This document shows, piece by piece, positions 33,256 to 41,667 of a stretch of 64,000 nucleotides of DNA. The stretch lies in assembly GCA_019424245.1 (NCBI GenBank), contig JAHYZV010000005.1:82112-146111 (forward strand), written 5' to 3'. The notes beneath the pieces are model-generated. The model was not told where the DNA came from, did no database searches, and was given only the letters and a program-made list of their open reading frames with translations. Made by a program: the position numbers and the translations under genes. The DNA is from Clostridiales bacterium. Its GTDB lineage: Bacteria > Bacillota > Clostridia > Lachnospirales > Lachnospiraceae. Numbering within the stretch: position 1 is the first letter of the stretch; every line of letters begins with the position of its first letter.

Positions 33256-34131
33256 TTATAATTTTGTGTCTGCCAGTTTTTCATAATAATGTATAATTGC
33301 ACTGTGGTCGCTGCTTCCATCTCCATTATTATGCAGATACTGCATTATTTCCTGAACCTGTGCCGTCATCGGTACTGGAGCTCCAACACTATGAGCACAC
33401 TCAAGTGCATTATTCAAATCTTTAATATGTAAATCTACTCTGAATCCTGGTTCAGCATTGTCCTCTATCATCATTGGAACTTTGGCATTCATAACAGTAG
33501 ACCCTGCTAGTCCGCCTTTTATTGCCTCAAATACACACTCAGGATCTACTCCGGCTTTTTTTGCCAGAATGAAGCTTTCAGAAACTGCCTGGATATTACA
33601 TGCAACAATTATCTGATTGGCAAGTTTTGTTGTATTTCCAGCTCCAAGTTCACCACATCTTGTAACTGATGAACCCATATGTGTAAGAATCTGTTTATAC
33701 TTATCAAATGTTTTCTCATCTCCACCAACCATAAATGCAACTGTTCCATCTATTGCTTTAGGTTCTCCTCCTGACACAGGTGCATCAAGCATATCAATTC
33801 CTTTTTCTTTTAATACATCACCAATATATCTGCTGTCGACAGGATTAATTGAACTCATGTCTATAAAACATGTTCCTTTTTTCATATAACCCGCAATACC
33901 ATTTTCCCCGAGCATTACATCCTTTACCTGAGGACTGTTTGGAAGCATTGTTATAACCACATCACTCTCCGTGCCAATCTGTTTTAAATCACCACTTCTC
34001 GCACCTGCCTGTACAAGTTCATCGACATTTTCCTTATGATGGTCATTAACAATCAATGTATATCCAGCTCTGCAAAGATTCTTTGCCATCGGTTTTCCCA
34101 TTATTCCCAATCCAACAAAGCCTATAACCAT
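33256..34131 (-). CDS. garR: 2-hydroxy-3-oxopropionate (tartronate semialdehyde) reductase
   Basis: A beta-hydroxyacid dehydrogenase of 291 residues that reduces tartronate semialdehyde to D-glycerate with NAD(P)H. The dinucleotide site is GFVGLGIMGKPMAKNL, the substrate loop is DAPVSGGEPKA, and the catalytic lysine is in GAGNTTKLANQI. AGGAGG precedes the ATG. It stands between the GntP permease and the glycerate kinase. A 3-hydroxyisobutyrate dehydrogenase function is the alternative, but the neighbours favour the glycerate pathway. Confidence 0.9.
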   Translation of the reverse strand: MVIGFVGLGIMGKPMAKNLCRAGYTLIVNDHHKENVDELVQAGARSGDLKQIGTESDVVITMLPNSPQVKDVMLGENGIAGYMKKGTCFIDMSSINPVDSRYIGDVLKEKGIDMLDAPVSGGEPKAIDGTVAFMVGGDEKTFDKYKQILTHMGSSVTRCGELGAGNTTKLANQIIVACNIQAVSESFILAKKAGVDPECVFEAIKGGLAGSTVMNAKVPMMIEDNAEPGFRVDLHIKDLNNALECAHSVGAPVPMTAQVQEIMQYLHNNGDGSSDHSAIIHYYEKLADTKL

Positions 34132-34191
34132 ATATAATCCTCCTGATATTGTTCTAAATGTATTGTTATTATAATCTTTCTTTTATATAAT

Positions 34192-34242
34192 AATGCGACC
34201 ATACTGATAAGTCCATATAGTTCTCATAAGTATAGCCGCATT
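34192..34242 (-). terminator. long hairpin between the permease and reductase genes
   Basis: On the minus strand AATGCG, one base, CTATACT pairs with AGTATGG, one base, CGCATT, followed by ATTATATAAAAG. The imperfect T tail suggests partial termination, lowering expression of the enzymes relative to the permease. Confidence 0.65.
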
Positions 34243-34256
34243 ATGTAACATTTATA

Positions 34257-35648
34257 TTATAAAATTAATGAAAGAATAAATATTTCAACCATTGCTGCAA
34301 TACCCATTATTAATGTGCACACTGTCTGTGTCTTATATCCCTGTTCAGGATTCATGTCACCAAAATTAGTAACTACCCAGAAGTATGAGTCGTTAGCGTG
34401 TGATACTGTCATGGCACCAGCGCCTATAGCCATTACACAAAGCACTGTCTTAACAGGTGATGCAAGTCCAAGTGCTCCAAGCAGTGGAGCAATGATACCT
34501 GCTGTAGTTGTAATTGCAACCGTCGAAGAACCCTGTGCTGTCTTTAATATTGCTGCAAGAAGGAATGGGAAGAATATTCCAACTGCTGAAAGCACTTCTG
34601 CATGCTGTGTAATAAATGCAACCATTGAGCTTGATGAAATTACCTTTCCTAACACACCACCAGCTGCTGTTACAAAAAGTATAGGACCAACTGTCTTTAA
34701 TGTCTCATTGGTAATATTGTAAAAATCGGACATCTTATGTGCCGTTGCAAGCTGGATTACTGCAAATATTGTACCAACAGCAAGAGCAATTATTGGTTTA
34801 CCAAGGAACTGGCATGCTGTATCAAGCGCACCTGTCCAGCCAGCCATTGATGAAATTGAACCAAGTGCCATAAGAATGATTGGTACAAGAATTGGAGCCA
34901 GCGCATTAAATCCATTAGGAAGCTTTCCATACTCTGCAACTAATTCTTCATATGTCTTAGTAACCTCTCCATTGTCTGTTACTTCATCAGCACTCTTTAC
35001 TCTCTTTCCAATAAACTTAGCATATACAAGACCTGCAATAAGAGGAAATATTGAACATGCAACACCAAGTCCCATTACAAGTAAAAGATTATCTCCAACT
35101 CCAAGTGTATTAGCAGCTGCTATCGGACCTGGTGTTGGTGGAATAAACACATGAGAAATATAAAGTCCTGCTGAAAGTGCTACTGTCATTGCTACACTTG
35201 AAACTGCTGTTCTTTTTACAAGTGCTTTTCTTATTGGATTAAGAATTACAAAACCACTGTCACAAAACACAGGAATTGAAACAACCCAGCCCATAAGCTC
35301 TATTGCAAGTTCTGGTCTTTTCTTTCCTACTACCTTAATTACCATATCTGCCAGCTTCAATGCTGCTCCTGTTTTTTCAAGTACCGATCCAATCAATGCA
35401 CCTAATATAATAACAATACCGATGCTGCTGAATGTACCTGAGAATCCAGCTCCTATAACTGTTGGAATTCCAGACACCTTCGTTCCGTCTGGTTTTACAG
35501 TATCAACAAATGGAATCCCTGCCAACATTGCAAGAATAAGTGATACCGCCATAATTGCTAAGAAAGGATGAACCTTAAACTTAGAAATTGCAACTATCAT
35601 CACAATGATAGCCAAGACAAATGCAATTATCAATGCTACTCCTGTCAT
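34257..35648 (-). CDS. GntP family permease, probably for glycerate or a related sugar acid
   Basis: A 463-residue membrane protein with about 12-14 hydrophobic segments. It matches the gluconate:H+ symporter family: FIPPTPGPIAAANTLG (the family signature), IPVFCDSGFVILNP and AMTVSHANDSYFWVVTNFG. GAGGTG precedes the ATG. It begins the operon that continues with garR and glycerate kinase, so glycerate (or glycerate/galactarate-type acids) is the best guess for the substrate. A palindromic operator sits in its leader and a CdaR-type regulator gene lies just upstream. Confidence 0.9.
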   Translation of the reverse strand: MTGVALIIAFVLAIIVMIVAISKFKVHPFLAIMAVSLILAMLAGIPFVDTVKPDGTKVSGIPTVIGAGFSGTFSSIGIVIILGALIGSVLEKTGAALKLADMVIKVVGKKRPELAIELMGWVVSIPVFCDSGFVILNPIRKALVKRTAVSSVAMTVALSAGLYISHVFIPPTPGPIAAANTLGVGDNLLLVMGLGVACSIFPLIAGLVYAKFIGKRVKSADEVTDNGEVTKTYEELVAEYGKLPNGFNALAPILVPIILMALGSISSMAGWTGALDTACQFLGKPIIALAVGTIFAVIQLATAHKMSDFYNITNETLKTVGPILFVTAAGGVLGKVISSSSMVAFITQHAEVLSAVGIFFPFLLAAILKTAQGSSTVAITTTAGIIAPLLGALGLASPVKTVLCVMAIGAGAMTVSHANDSYFWVVTNFGDMNPEQGYKTQTVCTLIMGIAAMVEIFILSLIL

Positions 35649-35685
35649 AAAAACACCTCATTTCTATTTTATTGTTGTACGGTTT

Positions 35686-35701
35686 GCACAAATCTTTGTG
35701 C
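35686..35701 (-). promoter_or_regulatory. palindromic operator before the GntP permease gene
   Basis: GCACAAA-TC-TTTGTGC is a perfect 7-2-7 inverted repeat 38 bases before the ATG. It is a natural candidate for the site of the adjacent CdaR-type regulator, although such regulators can also bind elsewhere. Confidence 0.6.
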
Positions 35702-35768
35702 TTTGTATGACACAATAATAGCATGTAAAGTTCAATAGCAAAATGTTACACAGCACATAATATCATTT

Positions 35769-36941
35769 TTATTTTGTATTATGTAACAATAATGGTAAAT
35801 CATATTTTTCATTAATTAATTCATCAGTAATTATGTATGCCAGATACAACGCTGGACTTTCTGTTGGTTTCCTGACATCAAGTCCTGTTATTTCTTTCAG
35901 TTTTGATATTCTGTATTGTAATGTATTCTTATGAATATACAGATTGTCTGCTGCTTTCTGTATTGATCCCTGTGCATTAAAATACGCTTTCATCAACGCA
36001 ATATTTTCACATATATCATTATAATCCATATCTTTGAATACCTTCTTTAAATATTCAAGCTTAATCTCTGTCGGTACATTGCTTATTAAAAGTTCAAGAC
36101 TAATATCCTCATAGCATATAATCTGTTCATGTTTTTCAGCTGCAGCCGTCCATGCCCTATGTGCTTCAACATAAGCTTCATGCATATCATAGCTTTGAGC
36201 TGAATCTATACCAATATTCAGTTCAAACTTATCTTTTTCCCACACATATCCTGCCAGCTCTTCTGCAAATTTAACCACATCTTCTGTATCCATATTATCT
36301 ATGATTATTATCTGTCTTGAAGCGTTCCTGAAATGCATTTTATAATTATTTCTCTTTAAAAATACATCAACATCATTCTCAAATTTTGCAATCTGAGACT
36401 GTCCCTGCTGTGAATCTTTAAGGTTGTCCAACTCATCTATGCTGGCAATAAACACTCTTCTTGGCTTATTAATATCTATTCCCAAAGCCATTCCACGGTC
36501 TTCTAAATCAGCATTCTTATATCCTCCATTTATAAGCCATTCTTCATAGAAAGCATTCCTTACACGCTTATTCATAAGCTGTCTATAGTTTGCACGACTC
36601 TCCATCAAAAGAATTTCCGTCATCTTTTTTAACAGTTTTCCAGACGTTATAACCTCTTCATATCCACCTGTCATTCCTATCACTCCTACTATTCCGCCAT
36701 CAAGTTCAAGTGGAAGATTAATTCCTTTTTTTATGCCTTTTGATAAATCATCTTCATCAATATAATATTCCTCAAGATTTTCAGATATAATCTTATATGC
36801 ACCATAATGAAAATCCCCTATTCTGGATTTATCACGACTTGCAATTATATGTCCTGTCTCATCCATAAGATTAATATTCTGTTTAACAAGTTTTGAAATT
36901 TCTTCAACAATCTGAGTTGCAGAATTCTTTGATATATGCAT
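35769..36941 (-). CDS. CdaR family sugar-diacid type transcriptional regulator
   Basis: A 390-residue activator of the CdaR/SdaR/PucR type. The N-terminal diacid-recognition domain (about 1-140) contains INLMDETGHIIASRDKSRIG and LPLELDGGIVGVIGMTG. A degenerate GGDEF-like middle follows, and the C-terminal helix-turn-helix is clear: AYFNAQGSIQKAADNLYIHKNTLQYRISKLKEITGLD. The start at 36941 has AAGGAG upstream; an earlier in-frame ATG at 37013 would overlap the promoter. It lies 120 bases upstream of and parallel to the GntP-garR-glycerate kinase operon, which it most likely controls in response to glycerate or a sugar diacid. A palindrome in its own leader suggests autoregulation. Confidence 0.88.
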   Translation of the reverse strand: MHISKNSATQIVEEISKLVKQNINLMDETGHIIASRDKSRIGDFHYGAYKIISENLEEYYIDEDDLSKGIKKGINLPLELDGGIVGVIGMTGGYEEVITSGKLLKKMTEILLMESRANYRQLMNKRVRNAFYEEWLINGGYKNADLEDRGMALGIDINKPRRVFIASIDELDNLKDSQQGQSQIAKFENDVDVFLKRNNYKMHFRNASRQIIIIDNMDTEDVVKFAEELAGYVWEKDKFELNIGIDSAQSYDMHEAYVEAHRAWTAAAEKHEQIICYEDISLELLISNVPTEIKLEYLKKVFKDMDYNDICENIALMKAYFNAQGSIQKAADNLYIHKNTLQYRISKLKEITGLDVRKPTESPALYLAYIITDELINEKYDLPLLLHNTK

Positions 36942-36967
36942 AACACGTATCTCCTTTTTCATAAGGA

Positions 36968-36986
36968 TGTGACGGATTCCGTCACA
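36968..36986 (-). promoter_or_regulatory. perfect palindrome in the leader of the CdaR-type gene
   Basis: TGTGACGGA-T-TCCGTCACA, 26 bases before the ATG and just downstream of an extended -10 box (TGGTACAAT on the minus strand, 37004-37012). It can act as operator DNA or as an RNA hairpin. Confidence 0.65.
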
Positions 36987-37073
36987 TATTCTTTCTATAT
37001 AATATTGTACCATACATTTTATATCATTAAATTGTCATATCATACAAATTTTTGAATAAATCAGATATTCAGA

Positions 37074-37102
37074 ATTCATAATATTAATTAATAATTATGA
37101 AT
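37074..37102 (+). promoter_or_regulatory. inverted repeat before hcp
   Basis: ATTCATAAT (37074-37082) is repeated inverted at 37094-37102, ending 17 bases before the hcp ATG. It may be the site of a redox or nitrosative-stress regulator, but it does not match the HcpR/FNR consensus that I know. Confidence 0.4.
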
Positions 37103-37118
37103 GAAAAAGGAGTATTAT

Positions 37119-38792
37119 ATGAGTAATAATATGGATCTTGGATACGATATGTTCTGCTATCAATGTGAACAGACAGCCGGCGGAAAAGGCTGCACTAAAC
37201 TCGGCGTATGCGGAAAGACGCCAGAAATAGCCAATCTTCAGGATTTGCTTATCTATCAGCTGAAAGGTATCAGCTTCTATGCCAGACATATTCTGGATTC
37301 AGGACTTAATGTTGACAAATCTGTTGTCAGCTTTATTGAGAATTGTCTTTTTACCACTCTTACCAATGTTAATTTCAATGTAGATGACCATGTCCATCTT
37401 CTTAAACAATCCCAGGACATCAAAAATAATCTGAAAAATATAGTAGGGACAACTGATTATATTACCCCATCTGCTGCATACGAACTGCCAGAAACTAAAG
37501 CTGATATGCTGCGTGACGCGCCAATGGCAGGCATTATGTACGACAAAACTCTGGATCCTGATATCCGCTCATTAAGACAGACTATTCTTTATGGTCTTAA
37601 AGGAATAAGCGCCTACGGTCATCAGGCAAGGGAACTTTCATACTATAGTGATAATGTTGACAATTTCTATATCATTGCACTCGAAGCAATAACAGATAAC
37701 ACCCTGACTGTCGAAGAACTTATCCGTCTGACTCTTAAAACAGGTGATATGGCTATTGAGATAATGAAAAAACTTGATGAAGCAAACACAACCATATATG
37801 GTAATCCATCACCACACCCGGTCAACGTTCACATTAAGAAAGGTCCCTTCATCATTATTTCCGGTCATGACCTTAAAGACCTTGAAATGCTTCTTAAACA
37901 GACCGAAGGACTTGGCATTAATATATATACCCACGGGGAAATGCTCCCTTCCCATGGTTATGAAGGTCTTAAAAAATATAAGCATCTTGCAGGTAATTTT
38001 GGCGGTGCATGGCAGGACCAGCAGAAACAGTTTGATAATCTTCCCGGCTGTATCCTTATGACAACCAATTGTCTCATGCGTCCAAGAGACACATATAAAG
38101 ACCGTATATATTCTACTAATGTTGTAGGCTGGGATGGCATAAAATATATAGAAAAGAAGCCTGACGGTGAAAAGGATTTTTCTGAAATCATAAAACAGTC
38201 TCTTGAACTTGGAGGCTTTACCGAAGAACAGGAAGTAAAAGAAATTCTAGTAGGATTCGGACATGAAGCTGCTCTGTCTCATGCAGGTGAACTTGTTGAA
38301 GCCGTAAAATCAAAACAGATACGACATTTTTTCCTGATTGGTGGCTGTGATGGTGCAAGACCTGGCAGAAGTTATTTTACTGATTTTGCCACTATGGTTC
38401 CTGATGACTGCATGATTCTCACTCTTGCATGCGGCAAATATCGTTTCAATAAGCTTGATTTCGGCACAGTTGCCGGACTTCCAAGGCTTCTTGATATCGG
38501 ACAGTGTAATGATGTATATTCTGCTATTCTTATTGCCAATGCCCTTGCAGATGCATTTGATACAGATGTCAATGGACTTCCTTTATCTCTTATTGTTTCA
38601 TGGTATGAGCAGAAGGCTGTTGCAGACCTTCTCGCCCTGTTAAGCCTTGGCATTAAGAATATTTATCTTGGTCCGACACTTCCAGCATTCTTAAGCCCTA
38701 ATGTATTACAGTACCTTGTAGACACTTTCCAGTTAAGACTTATAAGCAATCCGGAAGATGACATTAAGACATGTCTTGGACAGGCTGTTTAA
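37119..38792 (+). CDS. hcp: hybrid cluster protein (hydroxylamine reductase), class I
   Basis: Hcp carries a cubane cluster and the hybrid Fe-S-O cluster, and reduces hydroxylamine and, as shown in enteric bacteria, NO. The 557-residue protein starts with the cubane ligands in CYQCEQTAGGKGCTKLGVC (C-x2-C-x8-C-x5-C, class I). Hybrid-cluster residues are in the His/Glu region (KGISAYGHQARELSYY), and in CILMTTNC, IGGCDGARPGR, LACGKYRFN and QCNDVYSAI. AAGGAG lies upstream of the start at 37119. The gene stands alone, divergent from the CdaR-type regulator; no hcr reductase partner is adjacent. Confidence 0.97.
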   Translation: MSNNMDLGYDMFCYQCEQTAGGKGCTKLGVCGKTPEIANLQDLLIYQLKGISFYARHILDSGLNVDKSVVSFIENCLFTTLTNVNFNVDDHVHLLKQSQDIKNNLKNIVGTTDYITPSAAYELPETKADMLRDAPMAGIMYDKTLDPDIRSLRQTILYGLKGISAYGHQARELSYYSDNVDNFYIIALEAITDNTLTVEELIRLTLKTGDMAIEIMKKLDEANTTIYGNPSPHPVNVHIKKGPFIIISGHDLKDLEMLLKQTEGLGINIYTHGEMLPSHGYEGLKKYKHLAGNFGGAWQDQQKQFDNLPGCILMTTNCLMRPRDTYKDRIYSTNVVGWDGIKYIEKKPDGEKDFSEIIKQSLELGGFTEEQEVKEILVGFGHEAALSHAGELVEAVKSKQIRHFFLIGGCDGARPGRSYFTDFATMVPDDCMILTLACGKYRFNKLDFGTVAGLPRLLDIGQCNDVYSAILIANALADAFDTDVNGLPLSLIVSWYEQKAVADLLALLSLGIKNIYLGPTLPAFLSPNVLQYLVDTFQLRLISNPEDDIKTCLGQAV

Positions 38793-38803
38793 ATGTTCCT
38801 CCT

Positions 38804-38831
38804 AAAAAGGCTGCCACAAAGTGACAGCCTT
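38804..38831 (-). terminator. terminator between hcp and the SpoIID-like gene
   Basis: AAGGCTG-x-CAC pairs with GTG-x-CAGCCTT; on the minus strand the stem ends in TTTTTAGG. It lies between convergent genes. Confidence 0.85.
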
Positions 38832-38850
38832 ACATACCTCATTAACATTC

Positions 38851-40110
38851 TTATAATTCTGCCAGTCCGGCAAGTGCAACATATTTTTCTGATACTGTAA
38901 ACCATGTAGGGAAATCTGTTATTCCTGACTGTGGCAGATTAAATATCCGCTGGAATTCCTTAACCGCCGCTGCTGTCTGCTCACCATATATTCCATCAGT
39001 ACTTAGGACCGGAATAGAACTATAATACTCTCCTATAAGGTTAAGCTGTTCCTGAAGCTGTCTTACCTTCTGTCCTGATGAACCTATATCAAGATTAGTT
39101 CCCGGCCATGAATAAGGAATTCCGCTTATCTGTTCTGCCGCATTAATATACACATCCTGACCATAATAATATCTTAATATATCAATCGATGAATAATTCT
39201 GATCTCCCAGATACTTGCTTCCCCACTGGGAAAGTCTGTTAGGACATGTCACCCTCTTTCCATCACAATACTGTGTAAGTATTGGCTGCTTCACATTAGG
39301 TCTTGATATGTAATTGTCAAATATATCATCTACTACCTGTGATATACTTTCGAACACATTTCTTCCATTAACCCATTTCTGGTCATATGCAGTTGATGAT
39401 GTTATTGTAAAATCATAAAATTTGTTTCTGTACCATTCTGTATATACCCGGTTTAATGTAAATGACATAATAGCAAGCACATTTGCCTCAATTGTCTGCC
39501 TCGGCCATGTTGAATATATCTCAGAGCTTGCTACATTCTTAATATAATCCTTATAAGTAACATAATAATTATCTGCCTCAGTATCTTTAGGCGGTCCGTC
39601 ATGTACAACTACAATTTCAGGAACAACAACTCTGTCAAGCACAATTTCACCCGACTGACCCATAGGCTTAATCTCTTCTTCATCAATCTTAGGTGGGTAA
39701 TCTCCATATAATGTGTTAACAGGTATGACTATATTATTCTGTGAATTATCCCTTGCAGACATCTTTACATTCTGAATGCTTAGCTCCCCCGAAAACATAT
39801 CACTGCCTGATATATTTACATTATCAAATCCTGGCGCACTTACAGCTATGTCATACTCTGAAAATGGCTGCCTGTTCCCCGGTTCCATGCTATATTCAAT
39901 TGGAGGTGTTCTTAAGTCGTTAAATATACTTATCCCGTCTCCATCTGTACCACTTTCTCCTATTATATTATCAGGATTTCCTGTATACGACAGTCTTACA
40001 GCCGCTCCTTTAATTGGCACATTTTCTTCATTGACAACACTTACCTTCAATCGGCCTTTATCAATATTATTTTCTGGCACTTCAAATGTATGTACATATC
40101 CAACGTTCAT
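38851..40110 (-). CDS. SpoIID-like protein with C-terminal peptidoglycan-binding domain
   Basis: A 419-residue protein with three parts: an N-terminal beta-sandwich (about 1-125, LKVSVVNEENVPIKGAAVRL, carboxypeptidase-regulatory-like), a middle SpoIID-like region (about 190-330; IEANVLAIMSFTLNRVYTEW, TSSTAYDQKW, LSQWGSKYL and SSIDILRYYYG) and a C-terminal PG_binding_1 domain (IGSSGQKVRQLQEQLNLIG, DGIYGEQTAAAVKEFQ). SpoIID cuts glycan strands during engulfment; whether this relative is catalytic is unclear. No signal peptide is seen, which is odd for a wall protein, although such Clostridia proteins are common. It diverges from an amidase gene. Confidence 0.7.
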   Translation of the reverse strand: MNVGYVHTFEVPENNIDKGRLKVSVVNEENVPIKGAAVRLSYTGNPDNIIGESGTDGDGISIFNDLRTPPIEYSMEPGNRQPFSEYDIAVSAPGFDNVNISGSDMFSGELSIQNVKMSARDNSQNNIVIPVNTLYGDYPPKIDEEEIKPMGQSGEIVLDRVVVPEIVVVHDGPPKDTEADNYYVTYKDYIKNVASSEIYSTWPRQTIEANVLAIMSFTLNRVYTEWYRNKFYDFTITSSTAYDQKWVNGRNVFESISQVVDDIFDNYISRPNVKQPILTQYCDGKRVTCPNRLSQWGSKYLGDQNYSSIDILRYYYGQDVYINAAEQISGIPYSWPGTNLDIGSSGQKVRQLQEQLNLIGEYYSSIPVLSTDGIYGEQTAAAVKEFQRIFNLPQSGITDFPTWFTVSEKYVALAGLAEL

Positions 40111-40208
40111 AATCTGTCCTCTTTCTCATCTTAAGATAAATATATGTGACAGGTACGCTTATTATGTCTTTTGCATACAATAATATGATTAATGTTATTG
40201 GAGATATT

Positions 40209-41123
40209 ATGGCTCAATATAAGATTGCTGTAGATGCCGGACACGGCGGTAGCGACTATGGTGCAACATATAATGGCAGAGCTGAGAAAGATGACAACTT
40301 AAAGCTCGCTCTTGCCGTAGGTGATATATTAGAAAAAAATGGTATTGACGTTGTGTACACCCGTACTACTGATGAATATGAGACACCTTTTAAAAAAGCG
40401 ACTGATGCCAATGATGCTAAGGCTGATTATTTTGTTTCAATCCACAGAAATTCATCCCCTACGCCTAACCAGTACACAGGCGTGGAAACTCTTGTTTACA
40501 ATAATTCCGGTATTAAATCACAGATGGCTGCCAATATCAATTCTGAGCTGGAAAAGGCTGGCTTTAAAAATCTTGGAATTACCGAACGTCCTAACCTTGT
40601 TGTACTCAAACGGACAAAAATGCCTGCCGTACTTGTAGAAGCCGGCTTTATTAACAACGATAAAGATAATGAAACATTTGATAAGAACTTTAACCAGATT
40701 GCAAATGGAATCGCAGATGGCATTCTTAAGACCCTTGGAATTAAACCAAAGACAAATAATACTACTGCACAGGCTGCTTCAGGTGAAGTCTCATCAGTGA
40801 AATCAGATTCTGCCAAATCCGCTGAAATCATGCCTGCTGCATGCGAAAAAAAGTCTGCATCTCCTGCTAAACCAGCATGTAACTGTGATGACGACCTCTC
40901 TCCTGAGCCACTTTATCGTGTTCAGGTTGGTGCCTACCGCAATAAAAATAATGCAGACCGCATGCTTAATTCCCTGCTTATTGAAGGCTTCCCGGCTTTT
41001 ATTATATATGAAAATGACTATTATAAAGTTCAGGTCGGTGCTTTCAGACAGCTTTCCAACGCCATTAAAATGGAGCAGAAGCTGCGTAAATTCCGATACA
41101 ACACATATATTGTATACTCATAA
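40209..41123 (+). CDS. N-acetylmuramoyl-L-alanine amidase with SPOR domain
   Basis: A zinc amidase of 304 residues that cleaves the bond between muramic acid and the stem peptide. The Amidase_3 domain has the metal ligands in VDAGHGGSDYGA (His), a glutamate after NGRAEKDDN, FVSIHRNSSP (His) and the catalytic glutamate in PAVLVEAGFINN. After a low-complexity Ala/Ser/Lys linker, a SPOR domain (LYRVQVGAYRNKNNADRML, YYKVQVGAFRQ) should bind denuded glycan at septa. The start at 40209 has GGAG upstream. As with its divergent neighbour, no signal peptide is visible, resembling CwlD/SleB-type or phage-like amidases without export signals. Confidence 0.9.
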   Translation: MAQYKIAVDAGHGGSDYGATYNGRAEKDDNLKLALAVGDILEKNGIDVVYTRTTDEYETPFKKATDANDAKADYFVSIHRNSSPTPNQYTGVETLVYNNSGIKSQMAANINSELEKAGFKNLGITERPNLVVLKRTKMPAVLVEAGFINNDKDNETFDKNFNQIANGIADGILKTLGIKPKTNNTTAQAASGEVSSVKSDSAKSAEIMPAACEKKSASPAKPACNCDDDLSPEPLYRVQVGAYRNKNNADRMLNSLLIEGFPAFIIYENDYYKVQVGAFRQLSNAIKMEQKLRKFRYNTYIVYS

Positions 41124-41143
41124 ATATACGCTGCTCCATTGAA

Positions 41144-41665
41144 TTATTTAACACTGTATATTATGCTCTGTACTTCATCATCCTTCATAACGAACGAAAG
41201 TCTGGTGTTACCTGATTCATACAGAAGCTGTCCGTCAGCTTCTGTATAATCACTTCCATATGCTGATAAAACCTTATCTTTCTTATCGCCAATACGGACA
41301 CCTTCTTTAGTCTTAACAGCATCATCCATAAGTGTTATAGAATAAAGCTTATCATTTCCGTCCTTCTGATATCCCTGTAGAGTTACGCTATCATAGTAAT
41401 AAAATTTGTCCATTCCTTCAAATGCACAGCTTTTAGCCTCATAGTAACCACCAGAAGGTTCTCCAAGCTTAGATGTATATTCTGTAAGATCGCCATCTGT
41501 CTTTAACTCTATGCCTTTTAATTCAAATGAATACTTACTTTCCGTCTGCTGTGATGCAACTGGCTTTTCCTGACTATTATCTGGCAGTGTTGATGCACTT
41601 CCACATGCTGCCATCATAACTCCTGCTGCAAGTACTGCCGCTAACATTAAACTCTTCTTTCTCAT
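41144..41665 (-). CDS. small lipoprotein of the envelope operon
   Basis: A 173-residue lipoprotein: MRKKSLMLAAVLAAGVMMAACGS, lipobox MAAC with Cys near residue 21. The mature part is beta-rich (YSFELKGIELKTDGDLTEYTSKLGEP...) and of unknown family. The repeated pattern of a short helix plus strand, ending GVRIGDKKDKVLSAYG, is like many small Firmicutes lipoproteins with a BamE/SmpA-like fold. It starts 2 bases after the SGNH-like gene stop with GGGAG upstream, and so it is the last gene of the four-gene operon. Function unknown; an accessory role in the polymer acylation apparatus is inferred from context. Confidence 0.75.
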   Translation of the reverse strand: MRKKSLMLAAVLAAGVMMAACGSASTLPDNSQEKPVASQQTESKYSFELKGIELKTDGDLTEYTSKLGEPSGGYYEAKSCAFEGMDKFYYYDSVTLQGYQKDGNDKLYSITLMDDAVKTKEGVRIGDKKDKVLSAYGSDYTEADGQLLYESGNTRLSFVMKDDEVQSIIYSVK

Positions 41666-41667
41666 AA

